A stretch of DNA of 14,230 nucleotides from Selenomonadaceae bacterium (GCA_016280345.1 JAEEGN010000250.1:1-14230), one strand, 5' to 3'. Positions 1 to 8,170 are shown, numbered from the stretch's first letter. Program-made: numbers and translations. Notes: generated from the letters alone by a model not told the origin.

Positions 1-1434
1 ATTACCGCCGGCCAGCGCGACGACACCATCCCCGCCGCCGCCGGCAACATGACGCTCGACGCTGGCAGCGTGGAAGCTGGGCAGAGCGTCTTTATGACAG
101 GCTACACCGCCGACCGCGGCCATGCGCTGACGGGCACCGGCGTCGCCACCGTCACCACCGCCGGCGCCGATTACGGCAAGCTGGCGTTTGCGGCCAATGA
201 TTTCGTGGGCGACGGGGCGGTATTCGGCGCCGACGGCCGCGTCAAGACGGCCCGGGGCGGCTATATCGACGGCGGCCTGACACCCACTGCCGGCGACAGC
301 GGCGCTCTCGTCTATCTCGGCGGACAGGGTGAAACGCAGGCCGTCTGGTACGCCACCGCCTACGGCTCCAACGGCAACAACGCCGGACAACTCGATCCCC
401 TGATCATGACCGGCGCCAACAACAACGCCGCCGACACCCTGCTGGGCGGCAAGGGCAACGACACCCTCTACGTCGGTAACGGCGACATCGCCGCCGGCGG
501 CCAGGGTGACGACACCATCATCAACACCGGCAGCCTGGACAGCCGGGAGCAGTTCGGCCTGGCGAAGGGCAACGGCCACGACACCGTGCAGAACTTCGCC
601 GGCGGCTTCGGCAATTCCGACGACGCCGTGACCTTCTACGAAAGCAGCCTGCTGAACGGCACCACCGCCGCTTATGACGGCCGGGGCAACCTGAAGCTGA
701 CCAACGGCGACGCCAGCCTGACACTGCAGATGGCGGCGGGCACCGACAGCGTCTGCGCCCATGTGGTGCTGAAGAACGGCCTGACCGGAGAAGACGAACG
801 CCTGTCGGTACTCAACAAGGACGCCACCGAGCAAGTCACCGACAACACGGTAGCCAAGTACTACTACGGCTCGAAGGACGGCGGCAGCGCGATTGACGCT
901 TCGGCGCTGTCAACGGGTGTCAAAGTCGACCTCGGCAACACCGGCCGCTACTTCGCTGCCGGCGAGAACTACAGCTACATCACGGCGGTCACCGGTTCCA
1001 ACGGCGGCGACAACTTCCTGGCCGGCGCCGGGGAAAGTGCCGAAACCCTGACCGGCGGCAACGGCGTCAACAACACCCTCTACGGCGGCGGCCACGCCAA
1101 CGACCTGCTGATCGGCGGCGGCACCGACAAATACGGCATCGCCGCCCAGGACACCTTCTACTTCGGCACCAGCGACGGCAGCGACGTGATCCGCAACATC
1201 GGCACTGGCGACAAGGTCATGCTCTACGACCTCAAGGACGGCGACATCACGGCGGAGACAATGACGCTGAACGGCGGCAACTACCTGCACCTCACCACCA
1301 ACAACGGTGCCAACCTCTTCATCGAAGCGAGTGCCGCGAACGAAAGCTACGCAATCCAGTTCACGGACGGCATCAACGGCGCCGTGACGGCAAGGTACGA
1401 GGTAGAGGGAACGAGTTTCAGGAAAGTGATGTAA
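1..1434 (+). CDS. C-terminal part of a secreted RTX-repeat protein with a serine-protease-like GDSGA motif (5' truncated)
   Basis: The frame is open from base 1 to a TAA at 1432-1434, so 477 codons of a longer protein are visible and the true start lies upstream. The first part resembles the C-terminal half of a trypsin-like (S1) domain: a G-Q-S-V-F-M-T-G-Y strand, then AGDSGALVYL with the putative nucleophile Ser encoded at 298-300. RTX-type glycine/aspartate repeats follow (GGKGNDTLY, then GGQGDDTI, about 445-519). A second set lies near 1050-1200 (LTGGNG, NDLLIGGG, DTFYFGTSDGSDVI). In known RTX proteins such repeats bind calcium and are usual in type I secreted proteins. Composition is Gly/Asn/Asp/Thr-rich with a single Cys, as expected outside the cell. 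The catalytic His and Asp would lie outside the window, so protease activity is only inferred. Alternatives are a non-enzymatic adhesin or surface protein. No transporter or activator gene is visible nearby. Confidence 0.75.
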   Translation: MTAGQRDDTIPAAAGNMTLDAGSVEAGQSVFMTGYTADRGHALTGTGVATVTTAGADYGKLAFAANDFVGDGAVFGADGRVKTARGGYIDGGLTPTAGDSGALVYLGGQGETQAVWYATAYGSNGNNAGQLDPLIMTGANNNAADTLLGGKGNDTLYVGNGDIAAGGQGDDTIINTGSLDSREQFGLAKGNGHDTVQNFAGGFGNSDDAVTFYESSLLNGTTAAYDGRGNLKLTNGDASLTLQMAAGTDSVCAHVVLKNGLTGEDERLSVLNKDATEQVTDNTVAKYYYGSKDGGSAIDASALSTGVKVDLGNTGRYFAAGENYSYITAVTGSNGGDNFLAGAGESAETLTGGNGVNNTLYGGGHANDLLIGGGTDKYGIAAQDTFYFGTSDGSDVIRNIGTGDKVMLYDLKDGDITAETMTLNGGNYLHLTTNNGANLFIEASAANESYAIQFTDGINGAVTARYEVEGTSFRKVM

Positions 1435-1613
1435 GGAAAAAGGGGCGGTTCTCAAAGCCCCCCTCCGGGAGGGGGGTAGGGGGGAGCCCACGGCAATGAC
1501 GAACTGCGTGAATGCTGGAAGTTGGCGGAAAACTGAAAGGCAAACGGTCTAGGCAAAACTGCAAAGCTGACAGTTCGCACGGAAAATGACAGTTCCCGCA
1601 ACTTTATCACGCC

Positions 1614-1864
1614 GTGGACCTCACCCACCGCTCCGCGGTCCCCCCTCCCCTAAAGGGGAGGGCATAGAACCTGACACACCGCTCCTCCCCTAAAGGGGAG
1701 GGCTCAGGTGACGCGGCGCCACTTCTGAACATCCCCCTCTGGGGGCGCGTGAGCGCGGTGGCGAGCGAAGCGAGTCGGAGGCGCCTTACTAAGCCTTCCC
1801 CTCTGGGGCTTGACAGTCCAGTGGACTGTCAAGGGACCGCCGCAGGCGGTGGATGAGGTTCCAC
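1614..1864. mobile_element. MITE-like element, copy 1 (251 bp, imperfect terminal inverted repeats)
   Basis: The left end reads GTGGACCTCACCCACCGC then TCCGCGGTCCC. The right end, read on the opposite strand, is GTGGAACCTCATCCACCGC then CTGCGGCGGTCCC. These are about 30-base imperfect terminal inverted repeats. Inside are two copies of the CCTCCCCTAAAGGGGAGG palindrome and an 11-bp-stem hairpin at 1809-1833 (CTTGACAGTCC / GGACTGTCAAG, loop AGT). No open frame encodes a transposase. Size, inverted ends and internal palindromes fit a non-autonomous miniature element or a composite REP-type repeat. No target-site duplication was established. Confidence 0.55.
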
Positions 1865-1985
1865 GTCATGACGCTCTACGCAAAAGCTGGAAGTTCACGC
1901 GAAACTGAAAGGCAAACGGTTTAGGCAAAACTGCAAAGCTGACAGTTCGCACGGAAAATGACAGTTCCCGCAACTTTATCACGCC

Positions 1986-2192
1986 GTGGACCTCACCCAC
2001 CGCTCCGCCGCGACATTTCACCGGACTGTCGCGCTCCTCCCCTAAAGGGGAGGGCATAGAACCTGACACACCGCTCCACCGCGACAGTTCACCGGACTGT
2101 CAAGCCCCAAGGGGGAGATCTCAAGAGACGCGCCGAACTAAGCCTTCCCCCTGGGTGTTGGCAGCCCGAAGGGCTGACGGATGAGGTTCCAC
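1986..2192. mobile_element. MITE-like element, copy 2 (207 bp)
   Basis: The left end repeats GTGGACCTCACCCACCGCTC and the right end GGATGAGGTTCCAC of copy 1. The interior is rearranged: one CCCTCCCCTAAAGGGGAGGG-type palindrome (2034-2054) instead of two, and two GACAGT/ACTGTC-type palindromes (2012-2030 decayed, 2083-2101 intact). The extra stem GCAGCCCGAAGGGCTG near the right end is not in copy 1. The same ends with a shuffled interior suggest modular evolution of one repeat family rather than a simple recent tandem duplication of the whole element. Confidence 0.5.
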
Positions 2193-2260
2193 TACACGAC
2201 GAACTACGCAAAGCTGACAATTTCCGCAAAAAACTACAGTTCCCGCAACTTTCTCATGCC

Positions 2261-2322
2261 GTGGACCTCACCCACCGCTCCGCGGTCCCCCCTCCCCTAA
2301 AGGGGAGGGCATAGAACCTGAC
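2261..2322. mobile_element. Truncated third copy of the repeat element
   Basis: This matches the first 60 or so bases of copy 1 (GTGGACCTCACCC..., palindrome at 2290-2309, then GGCATAGAACCTGAC). It stops abruptly at 2322, where the stem of the terminator begins. No right-hand inverted repeat is present, so it is a 5' fragment. Confidence 0.6.
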
Positions 2323-2380
2323 AAACGGGGCTGTCCGGGAAGGTCTTTCCTTCCCGCGGCAGCCCCGTTTTTTTCTTTTC
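2323..2380 (+). terminator. Strong intrinsic terminator between convergent genes
   Basis: AAACGGGGCTG..CGGGAAGG pairs with CCTTCCCG...CAGCCCCGTTT around a short TCTTT loop, with a small internal bulge. It is followed by a T-rich run (TTTTTTTCTTTT) on the + strand. It would stop + strand transcription before it runs antisense into the autotransporter. It lies 34 bases past that gene's stop codon, so it can also form the 3' hairpin of the - strand transcript. In that direction the U tract is poor. Confidence 0.85.
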
Positions 2381-2413
2381 GATGAAAACGCTTTCCGAAG
2401 TGCGTAGCCTCCC

Positions 2414-5400
2414 TTACCAAACCCGTTTGAACTGCACGACGGCGGAGATGTCTCTGTCGTGGGGGCCTTTCTGGAGCTGCGCTTCTCCCTCCAGGAACCA
2501 GCCTCTGGCAAATTCCGTCTCCCCCGACAGCGCGAGAATGACATGGGTTTTGTCCTGGTCGTTCCGCAGGGTATAGGTCTGGCCGTCATAGCCCTCGTAG
2601 CGGAAGGACAGCGTCGGGTCGGCGCCGGCGAAGGCGTGCTTCACCCCCAGGCGTAGGCCATAGCGCCCCTGCCCGAGACAGCGCTTCAACTCAACGCCCA
2701 GCTGCCCGGCAAAGTAGGCGTTGTGCTTTCCGGCGACCTGCTGATTGAAGATGCCGGCGCCGCTTTCCGCGTAGCCCCCCTGGTTCAGCCAGGAAAGCTG
2801 GAAACCGGCGTAGGGACTTACATGCCAGGTCTTTCCGTCATTGGCGTGGAGGTCGTACTTATATTCCCCGCCAATCTCGGCCAGATGGGAACGGTATCGC
2901 GCCGCCGCCCCCAGGCCGGGCATCCCCAGGCCGCGGCGCAGCTTGTTCCTGATCCAGCCATAGTCGGCATAGAGGTAAGCATCGGCGGCATTCCGGTGGT
3001 AGCCCGCGTAAACGCCCAGCCTCGCATCATGGATATCGCCCCCGCTGGACGCGGCCGTCAGGCTGGTGGCCTGATAGCCGAAAAATACGCCGCCCCGCCA
3101 GTCGTCGTTCAGCCGGCGGTCATAGCCCCCCGATACGGCGCTGCCGTGATAGTCGGCCCCGCCTCTGAGGTCGCCCCAGTTTTTCGTGAACTTCACCCAG
3201 GCATCGTTTTCCTGCGCCACGGGAAGCTCCAGGTGCATCCGGAGGCCATCGCCGCCGCCGTCCGCCAGATGAGAGGCGGGAACGGTCACCTCCACCGGCC
3301 GCCGGGAAAACGCGGTGCGCAAGCGGTCCGAAATGACCTGGCCGGCCAGGGTGCTCTGCTGGACCAGGGAAACCATCCGGGGCGCCCCCGAGGCGCTGAT
3401 GGCCGTGAGAGCCTGCCTGGCGCCGGACGGGTCCAGGCTGTAGAGGCCGCGCAGCTCATTCCGGCGCGCGTCGCCGGCGAAGTTCCTCTGCATTTCCTCG
3501 ACGGCCGCGTAGGCGCCGGCCTGCTGCGGCGTCATCGCCCCCAGATGGTTGGCGGCAACCGTCGTGACCGTCACCGTGTTCCCGTTGACGACGCCGGTCG
3601 CATCCAGCATCCCGGTGGCCGGGGCGGGATGACCGGCGGGATTCGCCAGGGCGCCGGTGACGGTCCCGGCTTTCAGCACCGTCCAGGTCTCATCGGGCAG
3701 CGCGTTGGTAACGGTGGCCACGGAGCCGTTGATGTCCGCCGCGCCGGAAACGTCAATCCAGCCTTTTTCCCCGCCGCCCCAGGCTCTGAGATTGCCATCG
3801 GAGACGAGCCGGCCGGTGATGTTCATGGTCGTATCCTTCGAGGCCGCGCCCATGGTGCCGTGGTTGATGAACTGGCCCGTGGTGCTGTCGGCATAGCCCG
3901 TTGCCAGCTTCGCGGTCATGTCGTTCACCGTGAAGCTGCCGCCGAAAAGCGACGCGCCATTTGCCACCCGGACATTCACCACGTCTGCCGCGCCGCCGAA
4001 ACGCAGCACGCCGCGGTTCACGTTCATCTTCATATTTTCCCGGCCGATGATATGGCCGGCATAGTCCATGTCGGCGTTGAAGTTCAGGTTGGTCACCAGC
4101 CCCGGCACATACTTCTTGTAGGGGATGAACCGGCCATCATACTGGAGCATCAGCCCGCCCGGGTAAATCTTGTGCTTGTAGCCCTCGATGATCCGCTCAT
4201 CTTCCGTGCAGCTTTCGGCGTCCGACAGGCCGAAAGCATCGGCGTCAAAAACCTTCCAGAGGTTCACGATGTCGCCGTTGATGACGGCGCCTTCGTTGAG
4301 GTTGATATGGTCGACAAACGCCTCCTCGGCGATATAGATGGCCGCCCGGTCGCCGGAAACCGTGCCCGATACGTTCAGCGTGGCCATCTTGTCGTTGGTG
4401 TCGCCGTTTGCCCGGTCGGTAATGCTGAAATCGTCCGAGCGATGCGCGTATTCGTTGAGCCGCAGGTTGTACTGCCTGCTGATTTCCCCGTCCCGGATTT
4501 CCCGCTTGTAGCGCAGGTAAGAGCCGCGGTATTCGGAGGTGGCGCCCAAAGCGTTGGCGCCGAACTCAAACCATATCCCCGATCCGTTCTCGCCGTCGCC
4601 CGTCACCGTGCCGTCAATGTTGATGACATGATTCTTGCCGTAGGCCACCAGCACCCCCGCGCCGCAGGTTCCGTCGCCGTGGACTTCCGTTCCCCGGGGG
4701 ACGGTGACGGTATCGTTCAGCCCGTCGACGCGGATGCCCACGGCGGCAGCGCCTCTGGTCCAGATATTCCCCTTTTGCGTGATGTTGTTGTTGGAGCCGT
4801 AAACATGCAATCCCACGCCATAGGTGGTGGTGTTGTACCCGTCCACGTAGGCCGTCCCCTCGGCGTTTCGCGCCGAGAAGCCCTGGGCATTGGTGAAGGT
4901 CTGCCCGTCCTGATACACGGAACAGCCGTAAAAATTCTTGCGGTCGATTTCGTAGCCGATGTCCTGGAGAACGGCCAGTTCCGCTTCGATGAAGCCGTTA
5001 TAGCTGCGGTATGCCTGATGGCTCATGACGCTCCGCGCCAGATCGATATGGGAAAATTCCGGCGTCCCTCTTTCCCAGGTATTGATGGGAATCCCGTCGA
5101 TTTCCCCGCCGTTGGCTCCGGTAAACCGCTTGCCGCCAAGGGCCTCCGAGACATTCTGCCCGCGAAATGTCAGGAAGGCTCTTCCCTCACGACCGCTAAA
5201 CGCGTTGGTTTCGTCCACTACGAAAAAATCCCCGTCGGAAACGGCGTCTTTCTCGTACCCCGCCACTTCCCTGAAGACGGCAAAATCGGCCGGATTGCTC
5301 TTCAGCCGTCGCAAGTCCCCCGGGGTTATGATTGTCATGTCGTCGCCGGTCATCCGCTGACCGTTCTGATCGTAAAGATGCCTGGCAAAAGAAGCGGGAT

Positions 5401-6130
5401 CGTTGGCGCAGTCACTCAACCCACCGATTTTGATTCCGGTATCGCCAATAACCATCCGCTTGCTGAAATCGGCCGAGATGCCAAGGCTGTGCCCGATTTC
5501 ATGGAACATGACGGCCGTGATGTCCACGCCCTTCATTTCCTGCGCTATGGGAATCGGGCGGTTTATGGCCGTAAAGCCATATCCGCCGTCGCCTTCGTTC
5601 ACGCCGATATTCTGCCCGAGGTAAATGCCGCCGTAGCCCCGGTTCATCGCCGACGCATCGTTCAGGGCCTCGATACTGTCGAGCCATTGGATTTTGGCGC
5701 CCTTTTGCAGGGCGGCGTGCAAATAATTGGGATTGTTGGTGTCAACATTGCCCCTCTGGGAAAAGGACAAGGCGCCGGCATTCTGGATGTCGTTGGTGCC
5801 GACGAAGTATTGCAGCGGCTTCCGGTTCTGCGCGCCCGGCCCCAACATCTCCGCCCACTGGCGGAACGCGTTGTCCAGGCCCGCTTTGATGTTGTCGGTC
5901 AGGGTATAGGCAAGCGTATCGGTCGTCTGGCTGCCAAACTGGGCAAAGAAGTCCATTGCCGCATCATTGTCTTCGTCCTCGGCGCCGTAATAGTTCACCG
6001 AAAACAGGGGCCTGCCCTCATGGCTGATCTGGCTCGAGGTCATGGCCCATACCTGCCCGGCGCCGCCGGCGATGGCCAGATGCAGCAGGATTGCCGCTGC
6101 CAACCGTTGTTTTTGGAATCGCCTTTTCAT
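2414..6130 (-). CDS. Autotransporter with metalloprotease-like passenger domain
   Basis: The 1238-residue protein starts at ATG 6128-6130 behind AGGAG (6140-6144). A signal peptide (basic MKRRFQKQR, hydrophobic LAAAILLHLAIAG, likely cleavage after VWA at residue 29) directs it through Sec. Residues 210-214 are HEIGH within VMFHEIGHSLGISADF, the zinc-binding and catalytic core of metzincin-type metallopeptidases. A possible Met-turn lies around HIDLARSVMSH (361-371), followed by an EAELAVLQDIGYEID stretch. Residues about 430-950 are Gly/Asn/Thr/Val-rich repeats typical of a beta-helical passenger. Residues about 977-1238 form the autotransporter beta-barrel, ending in the aromatic residue of VVQFKRVW expected for BAM recognition. 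The predicted role is a surface-anchored or released protease or adhesin. Oddities are several passenger cysteines and no His/Asp at the standard third zinc position (Ala220, Asp221). It is transcribed away from gatCAB. Confidence 0.9.
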   Translation of the reverse strand: MKRRFQKQRLAAAILLHLAIAGGAGQVWAMTSSQISHEGRPLFSVNYYGAEDEDNDAAMDFFAQFGSQTTDTLAYTLTDNIKAGLDNAFRQWAEMLGPGAQNRKPLQYFVGTNDIQNAGALSFSQRGNVDTNNPNYLHAALQKGAKIQWLDSIEALNDASAMNRGYGGIYLGQNIGVNEGDGGYGFTAINRPIPIAQEMKGVDITAVMFHEIGHSLGISADFSKRMVIGDTGIKIGGLSDCANDPASFARHLYDQNGQRMTGDDMTIITPGDLRRLKSNPADFAVFREVAGYEKDAVSDGDFFVVDETNAFSGREGRAFLTFRGQNVSEALGGKRFTGANGGEIDGIPINTWERGTPEFSHIDLARSVMSHQAYRSYNGFIEAELAVLQDIGYEIDRKNFYGCSVYQDGQTFTNAQGFSARNAEGTAYVDGYNTTTYGVGLHVYGSNNNITQKGNIWTRGAAAVGIRVDGLNDTVTVPRGTEVHGDGTCGAGVLVAYGKNHVINIDGTVTGDGENGSGIWFEFGANALGATSEYRGSYLRYKREIRDGEISRQYNLRLNEYAHRSDDFSITDRANGDTNDKMATLNVSGTVSGDRAAIYIAEEAFVDHINLNEGAVINGDIVNLWKVFDADAFGLSDAESCTEDERIIEGYKHKIYPGGLMLQYDGRFIPYKKYVPGLVTNLNFNADMDYAGHIIGRENMKMNVNRGVLRFGGAADVVNVRVANGASLFGGSFTVNDMTAKLATGYADSTTGQFINHGTMGAASKDTTMNITGRLVSDGNLRAWGGGEKGWIDVSGAADINGSVATVTNALPDETWTVLKAGTVTGALANPAGHPAPATGMLDATGVVNGNTVTVTTVAANHLGAMTPQQAGAYAAVEEMQRNFAGDARRNELRGLYSLDPSGARQALTAISASGAPRMVSLVQQSTLAGQVISDRLRTAFSRRPVEVTVPASHLADGGGDGLRMHLELPVAQENDAWVKFTKNWGDLRGGADYHGSAVSGGYDRRLNDDWRGGVFFGYQATSLTAASSGGDIHDARLGVYAGYHRNAADAYLYADYGWIRNKLRRGLGMPGLGAAARYRSHLAEIGGEYKYDLHANDGKTWHVSPYAGFQLSWLNQGGYAESGAGIFNQQVAGKHNAYFAGQLGVELKRCLGQGRYGLRLGVKHAFAGADPTLSFRYEGYDGQTYTLRNDQDKTHVILALSGETEFARGWFLEGEAQLQKGPHDRDISAVVQFKRVW

Positions 6131-6193
6131 CTTTCCCCGCTCCTAAAAAACATTCACTATCGGCCAGGCGGACGCGATTCCCCCGGCGCCATT

Positions 6194-6228
6194 CAGCAGG
6201 CGGCCCTTGCGGCCCTCACGCCCTGCTG
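6194..6228 (-). promoter_or_regulatory. Hairpin in the 5' leader of the autotransporter mRNA
   Basis: Just after the predicted transcription start, CAGCAGG (read on the - strand from 6228) pairs with CCTGCTG (ending at 6194), and a GGCC...GGCC stem can nest inside. It could stabilise the mRNA 5' end. It lies well upstream of the ribosome site (6140-6144), so direct occlusion of translation is not obvious. There is no U tract, so it is not an intrinsic terminator. Confidence 0.4.
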
Positions 6229-6234
6229 TCATTC

Positions 6235-6265
6235 ATTATACCATGCCTCCCCTTCCCTCTGTCTA
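6235..6265 (-). promoter_or_regulatory. Promoter of the autotransporter gene (extended -10)
   Basis: On the - strand, TGGTATAAT gives a consensus -10 (6235-6240) with the extended TGn element (6241-6243). A TAGACA box (6260-6265) is a weak -35 at a long 19-base spacing. The extended -10 probably compensates. The predicted start near 6228 gives a leader of about 100 bases. Confidence 0.65.
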
Positions 6266-6320
6266 CTCCCGGCCGCTATTCCGGGGGCCGGCCCCTTTCG
6301 GGAACCGCCATCGGTTTCCT

Positions 6321-6349
6321 TTGGCAGTTTTGCCTTTCTATGCTATAAT
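6321..6349 (+). promoter_or_regulatory. Promoter of the gatCAB operon
   Basis: TTGGCA (6321-6326) and TATAAT (6344-6349) are separated by 17 bases, with TGC directly before the -10 (extended -10). This is a strong housekeeping sigma-A type promoter. The predicted start near 6356 leaves a leader of about 40 bases before gatC. Confidence 0.85.
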
Positions 6350-6394
6350 AGCGGCGTGTGCATTTCTTGATACTTCATTTTGGATGGTGAGAAC

Positions 6395-6685
6395 ATGAAA
6401 GTCAGCAAAGAGGATATGGAGACCGTGGCGGTATTGTCGCGCCTTTCCATCCCGCCGGAGGAAGCGGAGGGCTACACAGAGCAGCTCAGCGCCTTCCTGG
6501 AGTACGTGGAGAACCTGAAGGGCGTCGATACGGAGGACGTCCCGCCGACGACCTACGCCCTGCCCATGCAGAACGTGTTCCGCGAGGACGAGGTCAGGCC
6601 CTCCCTGGACCGCGGGGCGGCGCTGGCCAACGCGCCGCTGCAGGAAGACGGGTATTTCAAGGTGCCGAAGGTACTGGAAGGATAA
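6395..6685 (+). CDS. gatC: Glutamyl/aspartyl-tRNA amidotransferase subunit C
   Basis: This 96-residue protein, starting MKVSKEDMETVAVLSRLSI, has the usual GatC length and the family pattern: an N-terminal helix with the V-x-x-L-x-x-L-x-x-L-S-I register, then a DGYFKVPKVLEG tail. GatC is the small subunit that wraps around GatA and GatB and stabilises the complex that converts mischarged Glu-tRNA(Gln) and/or Asp-tRNA(Asn) to the amide forms. ATG 6395 is chosen over an in-frame TTG at 6380 because a GGTGAG ribosome site lies just before the ATG and family members begin here. It is first in the operon; its TAA (6683-6685) overlaps the gatA ribosome site AAGGAGG. Confidence 0.95.
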   Translation: MKVSKEDMETVAVLSRLSIPPEEAEGYTEQLSAFLEYVENLKGVDTEDVPPTTYALPMQNVFREDEVRPSLDRGAALANAPLQEDGYFKVPKVLEG

Positions 6686-6697
6686 GGAGGAACGACA

Positions 6698-8170
6698 TTG
6701 GCTCTCTATGACAAACCGGCCCACGAGCTCCACGACCTCCTGACGAAGCGGGAGATTTCCGCCGCCGAGCTCACCCGGGACGTGCTGGCCCGCCACGACG
6801 CGACGGAGAAAGAGGTCGGGGCCTATCTAACGGTACTGCCGGAGGCGGCGATGGCCCAGGCCGAAGCCGTGGACAAGAAGATTGCCGCCGGGGGGGACAT
6901 CGCCTACTTTGAGGGCATCCCCGGCGCGGTAAAGGACAACATCTGCACGAAGGGCGTCAAGACCACCTGCGCCTCGAAGATCCTGGAGAATTTCGTGCCG
7001 CCCTACGACGCGACGGTCATGACGCGGCTCGCGAAGGAGTCGCCGGTCATCGTCGGCAAGGCGAACCTCGACGAGTTCGCCATGGGCGGCTCCACCGAGA
7101 ACTCGGCCTATCAGACGACGCATAACCCCTGGGACACGGCGCGCGTTCCCGGTGGCAGCTCCGGCGGCAGCGCGGCGGCGGTGGCCGCCGGCTCGGCCAT
7201 CTGGGCGCTGGGCTCCGACACCGGCGGTTCCATCCGCCAGCCGGCTTCGTTCTGCGGCGTGGTGGGCATGAAGCCCACCTACGGCCGCGTTTCCCGCTAC
7301 GGACTCGTCGCCTACGCCTCGTCGCTGGACCAGATCGGCCCGGTGACGCGGGACGTGACCGATTGCGCCCACCTGCTGAACGCCATCGCCGGCCACGACC
7401 CGATGGACTCCACCTCCAGCCCCGCCGAGGCGCCGGACTTCGCCGCCGCTCTGGTGAACGACGTCAAGGGGCTGCGCATCGGCCTGCCGGCGGAATACTT
7501 CGTGAAGGGCATTGACGCCGACGTGGAGAAGGCCGTCCGGGCCGCTATCAAACAACTGGAATCCCTGGGGGCCGAGGTCACGGAGATTTCCCTGCCCCAC
7601 ACGGAATATGCCATTGCCGCCTACTACCTCATCGCCCCGGCGGAAGCGGCGACGAACCTCGAGCGCTATGACGGCGTGAGCTACGGCGCCCGCGTGGACG
7701 GCGCCGACGTGGTGGAACTGATGACGAACACCCGCAGCCAAAAATTCGGCGCCGAGGTCAAGCGGCGCATCATGATCGGCAACTACGCCCTGAGCGCCGG
7801 TTATTACGACGCCTATTACCTGAAAGCCCTGAAGGTCCGCACGCTGATTCAGCAAGACTACACCGAGGCCTTCCGGAAGGTGGACGTCATCGCGGCCCCG
7901 ACGGCCCCGACGCCGGCTTACAAAATCGGCGAGATGATTGCCGACCCGCTGCAGATGTACCTGCAGGACATCTGCACCGTGCCGCTGAACCTGGCCGGCC
8001 TGCCCGGCATCTCGGTGCCCTGCGGCTACAGCGCCCAGGGGCTTCCCATCGGGCTCCAGATCATCGGGCGTCCCTTCGACGAAGCCACGGTGCTTCGGGC
8101 CGCCTACACCTACGAACAGAGCCAGAGCTTCCATAACGACATGGCCCGGCTGGGAGGTGCCCGCGCATGA
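6698..8170 (+). CDS. gatA: Glutamyl/aspartyl-tRNA amidotransferase subunit A (amidase)
   Basis: This 490-residue amidase-signature enzyme is the glutaminase subunit of GatCAB; it releases ammonia that is channelled to GatB. The catalytic Ser-cisSer-Lys triad is complete: Lys79 (PGAVKDNI), Ser154 in PGGSSGGSAA, and Ser178 in DTGGSIRQP, the same numbering as well-studied bacterial GatA. The start is a TTG (6698-6700), supported by a near-perfect AAGGAGG (6684-6690) 7 bases upstream and by the usual N-terminus (ALYDKPAHEL). It lies 12 bases after gatC and its stop overlaps the gatB start in ATGA (8167-8170), so translation of A and B is probably coupled. Confidence 0.97.
   Translation: MALYDKPAHELHDLLTKREISAAELTRDVLARHDATEKEVGAYLTVLPEAAMAQAEAVDKKIAAGGDIAYFEGIPGAVKDNICTKGVKTTCASKILENFVPPYDATVMTRLAKESPVIVGKANLDEFAMGGSTENSAYQTTHNPWDTARVPGGSSGGSAAAVAAGSAIWALGSDTGGSIRQPASFCGVVGMKPTYGRVSRYGLVAYASSLDQIGPVTRDVTDCAHLLNAIAGHDPMDSTSSPAEAPDFAAALVNDVKGLRIGLPAEYFVKGIDADVEKAVRAAIKQLESLGAEVTEISLPHTEYAIAAYYLIAPAEAATNLERYDGVSYGARVDGADVVELMTNTRSQKFGAEVKRRIMIGNYALSAGYYDAYYLKALKVRTLIQQDYTEAFRKVDVIAAPTAPTPAYKIGEMIADPLQMYLQDICTVPLNLAGLPGISVPCGYSAQGLPIGLQIIGRPFDEATVLRAAYTYEQSQSFHNDMARLGGARA

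Larger units (their letters stand above)
1435..2322. repeat. Intergenic cluster of palindrome-rich repeats (two complete units and one truncated)
   Basis: This 0.9 kb stretch has no credible gene. It holds a repeated block: a conserved flank (1514-1613 and 1886-1985, almost identical; a degraded third copy at about 2208-2260) followed by an element starting GTGGACCTCACCCACCGC (1614, 1986, 2261). The 20-base palindrome CCCTCCCCTAAAGGGGAGGG, or a close variant missing the outermost pair, occurs four times (1643-1662, 1684-1702, 2034-2054, 2290-2309). GACAGT...ACTGTC palindromes occur at 1809-1833 and 2083-2101, with a decayed one at 2012-2030. Another G/C palindrome sits at 1458-1476, just after the upstream gene. 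The overlapping short frames are broken and not shared between copies, so the conservation is not protein-driven. Confidence 0.85.

Noticed and set aside
910..1491. A 193-codon - strand frame overlapping the end of the RTX gene
   Set aside because: It is a Val/Ala/Gly-rich complement of the RTX repeats with no ribosome site and no family match.
1514..2310. Possible CRISPR array from the spaced repeats
   Set aside because: The repeat units are 100-370 bases long, imperfect and palindromic, with related rather than unique intervals, and no cas gene is nearby.
1866..2589. Short - strand frames within the repeat cluster and terminator
   Set aside because: The frames are not preserved between repeat copies, and the sequence is explained by palindromes and the terminator.
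2723..6370. A 1215-codon open frame on the + strand opposite the autotransporter
   Set aside because: It is a GC-bias shadow. The - strand frame has a signal peptide, HExxH, a beta-barrel and a ribosome site, whereas the + strand product is Arg/Pro/Val/His-rich low-complexity with no recognisable domain, and it crosses both promoters at 6235-6349.
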